Assembly: GCA_021787985.1 (NCBI GenBank)
Contig: JAJYLG010000003.1
Location: 38,568-102,567, forward strand
Direction: 5' to 3'
Source of the DNA: Chloroflexota bacterium
GTDB lineage: Bacteria > Chloroflexota > Dehalococcoidia > DSGV01
Length of the DNA: 64,000 bases
This document shows, in pieces, positions 8,327-16,967 of this stretch (position 1 is its first letter; each line of letters starts with the position of its first letter). A program made the translations under genes and the position numbers. Below the pieces are notes generated by a model. It searched no databases. It was not told the origin of the DNA and saw only the letters and a list, made by a program, of their open reading frames with translations.

Positions 8327-9220
8327 ATGACGTTCACCGTCGACGATTTCCCCAGCCTGATTCGCCTGCTCGGCGAGCACCCGGAGTGGCGCGCGGAACT
8401 GCGACGCCACGTCCTGTCGGAGGAGCTGCTGGAGCTGCCGACCATCGTGCGACAGGTGGCCGACCAGCTCGCCACGCTCACGGCGAGGGTCGACGCGCTG
8501 GCCGACCAGCTCGGCACGCTCACGGCGAGGGTCGACGCGCTGGCCGTCCAGCTCGGCACGCTCACGGCGAGGGTCGATGCGCTGGCCGAGGCCCAAGCGC
8601 GGACCGAGGAGCGGCTCACGCGCCTCGAGGAGGTTGTGGAGCGGCTGGCCGAGGCCCAGGCGCGGACCGAGGAGCGGCTCACGCGCCTCGAGGAGGTTGT
8701 GGCGCGGCTGGCCGAGGCCCAGGCGCGGACCGAGGCCGAGCTGGAGAAGCTGATCGGCCGGGTGGATGGGTTGGCGCGGGACGTGAGGCGGCTGCAGGCG
8801 GACGTGGGCGCGCTGAAGGGCGACAGCCTGGAACAGCGGTACCGGCGGCACGCCAGCGGCTACTTCGGGCGGCTGTTGCGCAAGACCCGCGTGGTTGCGG
8901 ACGAGGAGTGGCGTGACCTGCTGGAGGACGCGGTGGAGCGCGGGCAGTTGTCGGAGGAGGAAGCCGGCGACCTCGGGCTGGTGGACCTGGCGCTGCAGGG
9001 AGTGTGGCGCGCGGATGGGGAGCCGGTGCACGTGCTGGTCGAGGTGTCGGCGAAGGTGGACGTGGATGATGTGGCGCGAGCGGCGCGTCGGGCGGCGCTG
9101 CTGACGCGGGTGGCCGGTCGTACCCTTCCGGCCGTGGCGGGGACAGAGTTCAGCGGCGGCGCACTGGATGAGGCCGCGCGCCGCCAGGTGCTGCGGTTTT
9201 CGGACGGCGCGAGCGTCTAG
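8327..9220 (+). CDS. Coiled-coil protein with C-terminal nuclease-like domain
   Basis: A 297-residue protein. The N-terminal segment (1-44) is rich in Phe, Leu and Arg. Residues 45-140 are a long coiled coil made of three near-identical 14-residue units (A-D-Q-L-x-T-L-T-A-R-V-D-A-L) followed by 21-residue units (A-E-A-Q-A-R-T-E-E-R-L and so on). The C-terminal 110 residues contain G-Y-F-G-R-L-L-R-K and V-L-V-E-V-S-A-K-V, resembling the fold core of a restriction-endonuclease-like family common in Chloroflexota and Cyanobacteria. Function is unknown. The ATG at 8327 has a GGAG site six bases upstream; an ATG at 8288 is also in frame. Confidence 0.75.
   Translation: MTFTVDDFPSLIRLLGEHPEWRAELRRHVLSEELLELPTIVRQVADQLATLTARVDALADQLGTLTARVDALAVQLGTLTARVDALAEAQARTEERLTRLEEVVERLAEAQARTEERLTRLEEVVARLAEAQARTEAELEKLIGRVDGLARDVRRLQADVGALKGDSLEQRYRRHASGYFGRLLRKTRVVADEEWRDLLEDAVERGQLSEEEAGDLGLVDLALQGVWRADGEPVHVLVEVSAKVDVDDVARAARRAALLTRVAGRTLPAVAGTEFSGGALDEAARRQVLRFSDGASV
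8459..8746 (+). repeat. In-frame tandem repeats (42 bp x3, then 63 bp x2 plus a partial copy)
   Basis: Three 42-base units (8459-8500, 8501-8542, 8543-8584) are nearly identical in DNA. They are followed by 63-base units at 8585-8647 and 8648-8710 and a partial third copy from 8711. Unit lengths are multiples of 21 bases, that is, whole coiled-coil heptads, so expansion or contraction keeps both the reading frame and the helix register. High identity at the DNA level suggests recent duplication by slippage or recombination. Confidence 0.9.
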
Positions 9221-9272
9221 CGAAGGCTGGGCGGTCCGGCGGCGGGCGGTCGCGGTCGGCGTGGGTGCATCG

Positions 9273-9962
9273 CTACAGCCGCATCTCAGGCACGGGGTCG
9301 GTCCAGCGCAAGCGAGCGCCGGTCCACGCCTGAACCTCGGCGGCCGTGAGCCCGGGGGCGACCTCCTTCAGGACGAGCCCCTCGGGCGTGACCTCGATGA
9401 CCGCCAGATCGGTGACGATCAGTTTGACCGCAGCCACGGCCGTCAGCGGGTAGGTGCACTCCTCGAGCACGCGGGGCTCGCCCTCGCGCGTCACGTGCTC
9501 CATCGCGACCACGAGACACCTGGCGCCGACGGCCAGGTCCATCGCGCCCCCGATGCTGCCGCCGCCCCGGGCCGGCACGAGCCAATTGGCGAGGTCGCCT
9601 TTCTCCGAGACCTGGAGTCCGCCCAGCACGGCCACGTCGATGTGGCCGCCGCGGATCATGGCGAACGACTGCGCGCTGTCGAAGAATGCCGCGCCTGGCA
9701 CGATCTCGACCGGCTGACCGCCGGCGTTGATGCGGTCCTGGTCGAAGCGCGCGTCCTCCTGAATGATCGCGCCGTAGCCGAGGATCCCGTTCTCGGACTG
9801 GAAGAGGACGGTGACCTCCGGCGGCAGGAAGTTGGCGACCAGGGTGGGCAGCCCGAAGCCCAAGTTCACCACCATCCCATCACGCAGCTCCCGCGCGACG
9901 CGCATGGCGATCAGCTCGCGCGTCAGCCCGGTTGGACGCTCACGTGTACCAGCGGATGACAT
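9273..9962 (-). CDS. scoB: 3-oxoacid (succinyl/acetoacetyl) CoA-transferase subunit B
   Basis: A 229-residue beta subunit of a class I CoA-transferase. The active-site glutamate lies in the S-E-N-G-I-L-G motif (Glu57), which forms the glutamyl-CoA intermediate. The glycine-rich loop G-F-G-L-P-T (35-40) and G-G-S-I-G-G-A-M-D-L match the family. The start overlaps the end of subunit A by 23 bases, which suggests translational coupling. The pair would move CoA between succinate and an acetoacetate-type acid; the exact substrate cannot be read from sequence. Confidence 0.93.
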   Translation of the reverse strand: MSSAGTRERPTGLTRELIAMRVARELRDGMVVNLGFGLPTLVANFLPPEVTVLFQSENGILGYGAIIQEDARFDQDRINAGGQPVEIVPGAAFFDSAQSFAMIRGGHIDVAVLGGLQVSEKGDLANWLVPARGGGSIGGAMDLAVGARCLVVAMEHVTREGEPRVLEECTYPLTAVAAVKLIVTDLAVIEVTPEGLVLKEVAPGLTAAEVQAWTGARLRWTDPVPEMRL

Positions 9963-10629
9963 GTCGGTCCCCCTTCACGATGCGGTCGACATAGACGGAG
10001 GGCGTCACGACCAGCTCCGGATCGAGCTCACCGGGCTCGACGATCTCGTCGACCTCGGCGATGACGACGTCGGCCGCGGTCGCCATGACGGCGTTGAAGT
10101 TGCGTGAGGCGTAGCGGTAGACGAGGTTGCCGAAGCGGTCCGCCTTGTGCGCCTTGAGGAAGGCAAAGTCGGCCCGCAGCGGGTATTCGAGCAGATAGTC
10201 GCGGCCGTCGATGGTACGTTTCTCCTTGGCCGCCTCCACGACGGTGCCGACGCCCGTCGGCGTGTAGAAGGCGCCGATGCCCGCGCCGCCGGCGCGGATG
10301 CGCTCGGCCAGCGTGCCCTGAGGCATCAGCTCCAGCTCCACCAAGCCCTGGCGGTACTGCTGCTCGAAGCGCGACTTCGCCGCGCTCGAAGCGCGGATGG
10401 CGAACGAGCAGACCATCTTCTTGAGCTGGAAGCTCTCGCAGAGGTCATCCAGTCGGTCGCCGATCCCGATGTTGTTGGCGATGCCGGTGATGCCCTGCAC
10501 GCCCTTGTGCTTCAGGGCCAGGATCAGCGTGGTCGGCGACCCGGCCGAGGCGAAACCGCCGAACATGATCGTCGCGCCGTCGAAGACGTCCGCGATCGCC
10601 GCTTCGGCGGATGGGAACACCTTCTCCAC
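9940..10629 (-). CDS. scoA: 3-oxoacid (succinyl/acetoacetyl) CoA-transferase subunit A
   Basis: A 229-residue alpha subunit. The N-terminal region has the family motif G-G-F-A-S-A-G-S-P, followed by N-N-I-G-I-G and the P-T-G-V-G-T-V-V-E segment. The GTG at 10629 has a good GGAGG site six bases upstream and gives VEKVFPSAEAAIADVFDGAT, as in other SCOT alpha chains. It overlaps scoB downstream, forming a two-gene operon on the minus strand. Roles could be ketone-body or branched-chain/aromatic acid use. Confidence 0.93.
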   Translation of the reverse strand: MEKVFPSAEAAIADVFDGATIMFGGFASAGSPTTLILALKHKGVQGITGIANNIGIGDRLDDLCESFQLKKMVCSFAIRASSAAKSRFEQQYRQGLVELELMPQGTLAERIRAGGAGIGAFYTPTGVGTVVEAAKEKRTIDGRDYLLEYPLRADFAFLKAHKADRFGNLVYRYASRNFNAVMATAADVVIAEVDEIVEPGELDPELVVTPSVYVDRIVKGDRHVIRWYT

Positions 10630-10832
10630 CGGCCACCTCCAGCAGACGACGATTGGCGGCGGCGTGTTGCGAGCGCCACGCGCGCAGGACCGCCCGTCGG
10701 GAGCGGCCTCAGGATAGCGCCGCCGCGGACGCTCGCTCAAATGATGATGCGCATAGGCATCTTGACAAGAGTCGCTGGCCATGCCATCCTGCTGACGACG
10801 CGGCACGCCGGCCCCACCCCGCCGGGGTCGGG

Positions 10833-11609
10833 GTGCTGCGTTCGCTGTGGGGAGGAACCCGCACGGAGCGCTTCGCGAACCCGTCCGAGGCCGCCTTCGC
10901 TGCGTTGCTCGATGCCTTCGCCATCGAGTGGCGCTACGAGCCGCACACGTTGATCATCGAGCGCCGGGGCGAGCTGCCGCTGGCGGCGTTCGCCCCCGAT
11001 TTCTACTTGCCGCGCTTCTCCCGCTATGTGGAGCTGACCACGCTGCGGCAGCGCTGGGTGACGGTCAAGCACCGCAAGCTCCGCCGCGCGCGGGCGGCGT
11101 GCCCGTGGCTACGGGTCACGTTGCTCTACCGCCGCGATCTGGCGGAGATTCTGGCGGGTCCGCGCCCGGCCGAACCCCTCCCCCCCGGCTCGGTCGACCG
11201 AGCCGCCGCGGAGGTCGTGTCGCGGTGGCGCCCGGCCGTCCCCTGGCTGATCGGACTCGGCGAATCCGGGGATGCCTTGCGGGCACGGTTGGGACGAGCG
11301 CTCGAGATGCCGTCCAGCTCGGTCTTGCTGGAGCGGTGCGGTGGGGCGGCACGGCCGCAGATCGCGCCTGTCCCGCCCGCCGGCGCCGACCTGCTCCTGT
11401 GCTGCGGCACGCTGGACACGGGATTGGCGTGTCACCTTGCGTTGCGGGCCTGCTGGCGAACCGCGCCGCGCTCGGTGCGCGTGATCGCGCCGCGAGAGCG
11501 AGAGCGCCGGCGGCTGGTAGACCTCCCGCTGCTCGTGCGGCCGTGGGAGGTAGCGGGGGAGCGGCGGGGAGAAGGGATCGTCGCGGGTCTGGCCGTGGCC
11601 GCGGGTTGA
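10833..11609 (+). CDS. PD-(D/E)XK-like domain fused to a degenerate HPRT-like domain
   Basis: About 258 residues from a GTG at 10833 (start uncertain; the frame is open back to 10611). The N-terminal half has A-F-A-P-D-F-Y-L-P then Y-V-E-L-T-T and later K-H-R-K, a layout like PD-(D/E)XK nuclease folds. The C-terminal half resembles hypoxanthine phosphoribosyltransferase: L-D-T-G-L (194-198), S-V-R-V, and R-R-L-V-D-L-P near the end. In real HPRT the LDTG loop follows an acidic pair (V-D-D/E-D); here this is L-C-C-G-T, so PRPP catalysis is doubtful. Perfect TTGACA at 10762-10767 with a weak -10 may be its promoter. Function is unknown. Confidence 0.6.
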   Translation: MLRSLWGGTRTERFANPSEAAFAALLDAFAIEWRYEPHTLIIERRGELPLAAFAPDFYLPRFSRYVELTTLRQRWVTVKHRKLRRARAACPWLRVTLLYRRDLAEILAGPRPAEPLPPGSVDRAAAEVVSRWRPAVPWLIGLGESGDALRARLGRALEMPSSSVLLERCGGAARPQIAPVPPAGADLLLCCGTLDTGLACHLALRACWRTAPRSVRVIAPRERERRRLVDLPLLVRPWEVAGERRGEGIVAGLAVAAG

Positions 11610-12086
11610 GGCGGAGAAAAAAGCCCCGAGCAACCTTTCCCTAGGTTCGGCGCCTCACCCTTCTCCGGACGTTTGGGACTGGGAGGCTTTCGCCTGCCCG
11701 CCCCCGCCGGAGTCGTCCGCACCGGACCGTGTCCAGCTGCTCGGGACATCAGCAATGTAGGGCCGGCTCCGACGGCGCGTCAACAGAGATCGGGCGCTCC
11801 GTCCCACAAAAGTTGCCGGGCCGATCCGCGGTTTGACGCTGGTTTCCCGAATGCCACACAGGTCCTCCGCAGGTTATCCGCACGGTTCGTGGACAACTCC
11901 CCCATCCTCGGGCGGCACATCGACGGGACCGCTCGGCGGGCGCTTGAGCCATACAGATCTCCACTCAGCGACCTCTCGTCGGCCGCGTCCCTCATGTGCA
12001 TGTGCGGCCGCGCCGATGCTCATCAGAGAAGGCGCGTGCACGGGGCTGTGCCGGGTGGCGGCGGTGCGCCCGCGGGAGGAACAGGG
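11610..12086. other. 477-base non-coding stretch upstream of the hybrid kinase
   Basis: No convincing gene. Read on the minus strand, a bulged hairpin (AACCT at 11647-11643, AGGTT at 11636-11632, extended by CCG/CGG) is followed by GGC and six T (11622-11617), like an intrinsic terminator pointing left. No minus-strand gene feeds it. I found no riboswitch signature I trust. The histidine kinase promoter should lie in the right half. Confidence 0.4.
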
Positions 12087-15000
12087 ATGGCCGACGATGT
12101 GGCCAGCACGGTGCGGGTCCTGCGCCGCACCCTGGGGCTGAAGGCGGCCGCGTGCTTTTGCGCCGACCCCAGCGGCAGATTCTGGCGCTGGTCCTGGGGC
12201 CGCTGGAACGCGTCCGGCTGCAGCAAGGCCGGCGACCCGGCCGATGACGCGTTGCGCTGGCTGGGCGCGGCCTCGCGCGACCCGAACCAGCTCATCACGT
12301 CGCTCTCCGAAGCGGACCCGGACGACACCTGGAGCGGCGCCGTCGTCGCCGTGAGCGGTGAAGGTGCCTCGATGTGCGCCGTGGTCGGCGTGACGCCCGA
12401 CCTGCCCACAGACGATCTGCGCGCGGCGCTCCGGGCCGCCGCCGATGCGATGGCGGCATCGCGCGAGCGCCAGACACTGCGCGAAGCGACGGTGGCGTAC
12501 GAGGCCGCCTTCCGCCGCCAGGTGGAGCGCATGACGGCGGTTCACACGGTGACGCAGGCGACGCTGGCGCGTCTCGCGGCCGGCGGGTCGCTCCAGGAGG
12601 TGCTGACGGCGGTCGCGCAGGGCGCGCGCACGCTGATCCTGGCGGACGAGGCGGCGCTGCTGGAGCCGGGAGCGCCGGCCAACGCCTGGTGCACCATCGA
12701 CGGCACGGGCGCGCGCTGGGAGCAGCCGCGGCGGGAGCTGTCGGATGCGGTCCAGCGGGCCGCGCGCGACGGGAGCCCGTCGCGGCACGCCGCTCCGGCC
12801 GGGGCCGTGCTGGCGGTCCCCATGCTGGCGCTGGACCAGCAGAGCGGCGCGCTGGGCTTCTTCCGCAGCGAGGGCGCGCCGCGCTTCAGTGACCTTGACC
12901 GCGTGGTCGCCGCGCACTTCGCCTCGATCGCGGCCATCGCCTGCCAGAACGCGCGCATGGTCCAACGGGCGCACGCCGAGGCCGAGCGCCAGGCCGCGCT
13001 GTCCGCCATCGGCCGCGCGGCGCACGCGGCCGACGACGAGCGGGCGCTGGGATCGGTGCTGCCTGCCGTGCGCGAGCACAGCCGCGCCGAGGTGGCGGCC
13101 TGGGTTCACGTCGACGGCGAGACGGCCCGCGTGCGGGCGATCGACCCGGAGGACGCAGCCTGGCCGTCCGGCGCGCTCGACGACCTGGTGCGGGCTATCG
13201 TTCGGGGTGAGCCGCCTCCCGAGACCGAGGACCCGCGAGTGCCGATGGTGCGCGTGCTCGCCGGCCGGACGCCGTCGGCCCTGGTTCTCTGGCGGCCGGA
13301 CGGACTCGGCTGGGACGATGAGACGCGCGCTTTTGTCGATGCGGCCGCGGTGGAGTTCGAGCGGGGGATCGAGCAGGCGCGCCGCCAGAGCGAGCTGCGC
13401 GCGACCGTCAACCGCCTCGAGCACCTGGTGCAGGAGGCCAGCGACGCGATCTTCTGCATCGACTCGGAGGGAAAGCTGGTCTTCGTCAACGACCGCTTCT
13501 ACGAGGAGTCGGGCCTCGGTCCCGATGAGGTGCTCGGAACGGTCGCCGAGACGCTGGTCCTGGAGCCGTTCCGCGACGAGGCTCCCGGGATGCTGAAGGC
13601 GGCGCTCGTCGGGCAGCGAGCTGAGGGCGAGTTCCGCGTACGTACGCGCTTCGGGCCGCGGGACTACTCGATCGCCCTCGCGCCGATGCTGGGCTCGGAC
13701 GGGCAGGTCGCCGGCGCGCAGGGCATCGCGCGCAACATCACGTTGCGCAAGCAGCGCGAGCGCGAGCTGCTGCGCCGCAACGAGGAGTTGACTCGCCTCG
13801 ACCACACGAAGACGGAGTTCTTGTCGCTGGTCAGCCACGAGCTGCGGACGCCGCTCACTTCCATCCGCGGCTATGTGGACCTGCTGCTTGACCCGGACGG
13901 TGCACCGCTCGACGAGGAGCAGCGCCAGAGCCTGGACATCGTGCGCTACAACGCTGACCGGCTGATGTCGCTCATCAACGACCTGCTCGACTTCAGCCGG
14001 ATCGAGGCCGGAACCATGCGCCTCAATCCGATGCCTTCCGACCTGGGGAAGATCATCACGGCCACCATCGCCACGATGCGCACCGACTTCGAAGCGCGAT
14101 GCCAGGTCTGCGAGTATCGCGGGGAAGGGGTGCCGCGCCCGGTCTTCGCCGACGGCGAGCGGCTGGCGCAGGTGTTGACGAACCTGCTCAGCAACGCGAC
14201 CAAGTACACGCCTTCCGGCGGGCGTATCGGCGTGGTGGCCCGCTACGGCGACGGGCAGGTAGAGATCGACGTCGCCGACACGGGCGTCGGGATCAGCCGG
14301 GCGGACCAGGACGAGATCTTCTCGCGCTTCTTCCGCGCCGAGAACGAGCACACGCGCGCGGTCGGCGGCACGGGGCTTGGCCTTGCGATCACCAAGTCGC
14401 TCGTCGAGATGCATGGCGGCACGGTCGCGGTGCGCAGCGAGCTGGGCAAGGGCTCGACCTTCACCGTTACGCTGCCGCTCGCGCGCAGCGGCCCGCCGCC
14501 ACTGCGCGAGCACGTCATGCCGGCCCCACACGCGCGCCGGCGGCAGCAGGGCCGCGCGCGCCGTGTGCTGGTCATCGAGAGCGAGCCGCAAGTGGCGAAG
14601 CTGCTCGAACGCCGTCTCGCGCGCAACGGCTTCCGCGCGCAGGTGGTGACCGGCGGACAGGCGGCGGAGAAGGCGCTGGACGGCCAGCCACCGGACGCGC
14701 TGCTGCTGGACGCCGGCCTGCCAGACATGGACGGGCTGGACCTCGTGCGCAAGTTGCGCGCCAATCCTTCTACCAGCCGGCTGCCCGTGGTGGTGTATTC
14801 GGGCGCCGGGCTGCAGGAGTCGGCGGTGGAAGCCGGGGCCGACCGCTATCTGCCGCGCTCGGTGCCGCTGGAAGAAGTCGTGGGCGCGCTCGACGAGGCG
14901 ACGCGCGCCCTGGGCGCGCCGCGCGCCCTGGTCGTGGACGACGAGCCCGTGGTGCGCGAGGTGCTCCGCCTGGCGCTCGAGCACTTCGGCTTGGACGTCA

Positions 15001-15299
15001 GCTCGGCGGCGACCGGCCAGGAGGCGCTCGACCTGCTGCAGCGGCGGCCGCCGGACGTGCTGATCCTCGACCTGATCATGCCCGCGATGGATGGCCTCAC
15101 GGTGCTCGAGCGGATCCGCTCTGGTGAGGGCACCCCGGGTCTACCGGTCGTCGTGCTGTCGGGCGCGCCGCCGACGGGTTGCGAGACCGGACGCCTGGAG
15201 GAGTTGGGCGTGCTCGCGAGGCTGCAGAAGCCTGTCTCGGTGGAGGAGCTGGCGCAGGTGGTAGGGCGTGTCGTGCCGCTGCACCAGCCGGCTGCGTGA
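12087..15299 (+). CDS. Hybrid sensor histidine kinase (GAF-GAF-PAS-HisKA-HATPase-REC-REC)
   Basis: A 1070-residue soluble hybrid kinase. In order: an N-terminal region, a GAF domain (about 149-300), a second GAF-like domain, a PAS domain (about 441-560), the dimerisation domain with phosphorylatable His584 in S-H-E-L-R-T-P-L, an ATPase domain with N-L-L-S-N-A-T-K-Y, D-T-G-V-G-I and G-G-T-G-L-G-L, then two receivers. The second receiver is complete (D-D-E-P, Asp995). The first keeps Asp875 but has V-I-E-S-E-P for the acidic pocket and R-S-V where the conserved lysine is expected. No membrane segment is seen, so the signal is probably intracellular. The ATG at 12087 follows a GGGAGGA site. It overlaps the next receiver gene by one base. 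Confidence 0.9.
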   Translation: MADDVASTVRVLRRTLGLKAAACFCADPSGRFWRWSWGRWNASGCSKAGDPADDALRWLGAASRDPNQLITSLSEADPDDTWSGAVVAVSGEGASMCAVVGVTPDLPTDDLRAALRAAADAMAASRERQTLREATVAYEAAFRRQVERMTAVHTVTQATLARLAAGGSLQEVLTAVAQGARTLILADEAALLEPGAPANAWCTIDGTGARWEQPRRELSDAVQRAARDGSPSRHAAPAGAVLAVPMLALDQQSGALGFFRSEGAPRFSDLDRVVAAHFASIAAIACQNARMVQRAHAEAERQAALSAIGRAAHAADDERALGSVLPAVREHSRAEVAAWVHVDGETARVRAIDPEDAAWPSGALDDLVRAIVRGEPPPETEDPRVPMVRVLAGRTPSALVLWRPDGLGWDDETRAFVDAAAVEFERGIEQARRQSELRATVNRLEHLVQEASDAIFCIDSEGKLVFVNDRFYEESGLGPDEVLGTVAETLVLEPFRDEAPGMLKAALVGQRAEGEFRVRTRFGPRDYSIALAPMLGSDGQVAGAQGIARNITLRKQRERELLRRNEELTRLDHTKTEFLSLVSHELRTPLTSIRGYVDLLLDPDGAPLDEEQRQSLDIVRYNADRLMSLINDLLDFSRIEAGTMRLNPMPSDLGKIITATIATMRTDFEARCQVCEYRGEGVPRPVFADGERLAQVLTNLLSNATKYTPSGGRIGVVARYGDGQVEIDVADTGVGISRADQDEIFSRFFRAENEHTRAVGGTGLGLAITKSLVEMHGGTVAVRSELGKGSTFTVTLPLARSGPPPLREHVMPAPHARRRQQGRARRVLVIESEPQVAKLLERRLARNGFRAQVVTGGQAAEKALDGQPPDALLLDAGLPDMDGLDLVRKLRANPSTSRLPVVVYSGAGLQESAVEAGADRYLPRSVPLEEVVGALDEATRALGAPRALVVDDEPVVREVLRLALEHFGLDVSSAATGQEALDLLQRRPPDVLILDLIMPAMDGLTVLERIRSGEGTPGLPVVVLSGAPPTGCETGRLEELGVLARLQKPVSVEELAQVVGRVVPLHQPAA

Positions 15300-15691
15300 T
15301 GCCAACGGTTCTCGTCGTCGATGACGATCCGGACATTCGCAACCTGGTCCGCCTGGCGCTACAGCGTTCGGGCTATGGCGTGCTGGAGGCGGGCGACGGC
15401 CGGATCGCGCTCGATGTGGTGGCCGCCGACCACCCGGACCTGGTCTTGCTCGACCTGTCGATGCCCGTGCTCGACGGCCACGCGACCCTCGCCGCCCTGC
15501 GCTCCGACCCTGCCACCGCTGATCTGCCGGTGGTGATCATCTCCGCGCTCAGCACCGTGGTCGACCGTCGCGAGCTGCTCGCGGCGGGGGCGCAGCGCTT
15601 TGTCGGCAAGCCGTTTCTCCCGCGCCAGTTGGTCGAGACGGTGGCAGAAGTTCTCGGCCGCCTGCAAGGGGCGGAACGCGGCGTTTCCTGA
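15299..15691 (+). CDS. Single-domain response regulator
   Basis: A 130-residue stand-alone receiver. The acidic pair is D-D-D at 8-10, the phosphoacceptor Asp52 lies in L-L-D-L-S-M-P, and the conserved lysine in G-K-P-F. There is no output domain. Its ATG shares one base with the TGA of the hybrid kinase, so the two are translationally coupled and the protein is the likely phosphotransfer partner. It ends before a strong terminator hairpin. Confidence 0.92.
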   Translation: MPTVLVVDDDPDIRNLVRLALQRSGYGVLEAGDGRIALDVVAADHPDLVLLDLSMPVLDGHATLAALRSDPATADLPVVIISALSTVVDRRELLAAGAQRFVGKPFLPRQLVETVAEVLGRLQGAERGVS

Positions 15692-15712
15692 GCCGATGCC
15701 GGGGCGCAGCAG

Positions 15713-15741
15713 GAGACCCCCGACCGTCGGCCGGGGGTCTC
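15713..15741. terminator. Hairpin terminator between converging genes
   Basis: A perfect 10-bp stem (GAGACCCCCG, 15713-15722, with CGGGGGTCTC, 15732-15741) and a 9-base loop, followed by GTTTCGT. It lies 21 bases after the receiver gene and before the 3' end of the converging secreted-protein gene, so it may serve both strands. Confidence 0.75.
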
Positions 15742-15842
15742 GTTTCGTGGTCGCCTGCTCGCGGCACCTGTCTAGCGCCTGCCTGCAGCAGGCGGGCCAG
15801 GTAGAGGCGGGCCCGTCGCCACCAGGAGAGGGCCCGCGTCAG

Positions 15843-16967
15843 CTACCAGGCGAAGTACTCGCCCGACACGCCGAGCGGAGTGTAGAAGAACGATAGCGAG
15901 TCGTGCGTGTCGGCGATGTAGCCCGTCGGGCCGGCCGCGCGGTCCCAGCTACCCTTGCAGGCGTCCGGGTTGGATTGCTGCGCGGAGCCGGTGTAGATCT
16001 TGCAGCTTGCGCCGGCCGCCACCGCCCCGTTGCCGCTGAAGGTGAACTTGGCGCCGCTGGACCCCACGGTCATCACCAGGCCGTCCGGGTTCCATGGCAC
16101 GACGCCGAAGTTCTTCATCTCCACGTACTCGTTCGGCTGGCCGGACGTCGGGTCGTACCAGCGCACGGCAGCCACCTGGAGGGCCGGGCCGCCGAGCGCA
16201 CGGGCGATATTGATCCACGCGCCCAGGTCATCGCGGTCCAGATGGTACTTCAGCGAGAAGACCAGCTCGTCGTTGAAGCTGGGATTTGTGTTGCCAAAGA
16301 GGCTCAGGATGAGCCGCCGCGCGCCCGAGTCGTTGTTCCACAGCAGCCGTTCGATCGGAGCGCAGGCCTTCTCCGTCCCCGGCGTGCCGCTGCCGACCTG
16401 ATTGGTGCGGCAATAGATCGACTGGGTGTCGCGCTGGCCGGTGGTGTCCACGTTGGCGACGTTGAGGGCGCCCGGCGTGGCGGAAACGTTGGTGGCGCCG
16501 ACGAAGCCGTTGATCGTGATGTCGATTCGCTTCCCGCCACACGTCTGCGAGTCCGCCGGCAGGCCGGTGCCGGAGATCGAGCCGGCGACGAAGTTCGCGT
16601 AGTTGACCTGCGTCTCGCCCGGCACCGGGTTGGAAGGCGTGATCGGCGTGAAGGTCGTGCCGCGCCCGGAGCCCGTGCCGGCGAACTGCCACGGCGACGG
16701 CTGGGTCACGTCCTCGCAGAGGACGCCGACCCAATAGGGCTGGCCGGCGAACGTCTGCTGGGTGAGGCCCCAGACCTCGAGCGTGTTGCCGGCGGGCAGC
16801 GCCTGGCCGTTGAGCGTCGCCAGGCCCTCGAAGACCATCGGCGGGTTTCCGGGCGTCTGTGCCCGCACGGTCCCGGCGTCGCGGGCGAACAGCGCGCTTG
16901 CCGCCAGCACGAGCGCGAGGACGCCGAGCGCCGCGGCCCGGCGGGGACTGGGTACGAGCTGTCTCAT
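15843..16967 (-). CDS. Secreted protein, lamin-tail-like C-terminus (paralogue 1)
   Basis: A 374-residue protein with an N-terminal signal peptide (basic start, hydrophobic core, A-R-D-A-G-T-V-R-A-Q region). The middle contains a beta-rich segment with I-D-I-T-I-N-G-F. Near the C-terminus, N-E-Y-V-E-M-K-N-F-G followed by C-K-I-Y-T-G and I-A-D-T-H-D-S-L resembles lamin-tail domains found in bacterial surface proteins. The chain ends in Y-F-A-W. It shares architecture and many motifs with the next gene, 127 bases upstream, so the two arose by tandem duplication. No LPxTG or C-terminal anchor is seen, so it is presumably released. The ATG follows a GGGAGGT site. Confidence 0.75.
   Translation of the reverse strand: MRQLVPSPRRAAALGVLALVLAASALFARDAGTVRAQTPGNPPMVFEGLATLNGQALPAGNTLEVWGLTQQTFAGQPYWVGVLCEDVTQPSPWQFAGTGSGRGTTFTPITPSNPVPGETQVNYANFVAGSISGTGLPADSQTCGGKRIDITINGFVGATNVSATPGALNVANVDTTGQRDTQSIYCRTNQVGSGTPGTEKACAPIERLLWNNDSGARRLILSLFGNTNPSFNDELVFSLKYHLDRDDLGAWINIARALGGPALQVAAVRWYDPTSGQPNEYVEMKNFGVVPWNPDGLVMTVGSSGAKFTFSGNGAVAAGASCKIYTGSAQQSNPDACKGSWDRAAGPTGYIADTHDSLSFFYTPLGVSGEYFAW

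Noticed and set aside
7072..8682. A 536-residue minus-strand frame crossing arsM and the gap behind it
   Set aside because: Most of it is antisense to arsM and the coiled-coil repeats, and the part in the gap shows no family resemblance or ribosome site.
8459..8746. Tandem direct repeats that could be taken for a CRISPR array
   Set aside because: There are no unique spacers; units are contiguous, in frame and encode heptads of a coiled coil.
11617..11647. Riboswitch upstream of the hybrid kinase
   Set aside because: The structured stretch lacks the conserved cores of the riboswitch classes I can recall (c-di-GMP, SAM, TPP, cobalamin), so only a terminator-like element is noted.
11874..14984. 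A 1036-residue open frame on the minus strand
   Set aside because: It lies wholly opposite the hybrid histidine kinase, whose domains are unmistakable. Long antisense frames are common in DNA this GC-rich; the translated product is Arg/His/Gln-rich and matches no family.
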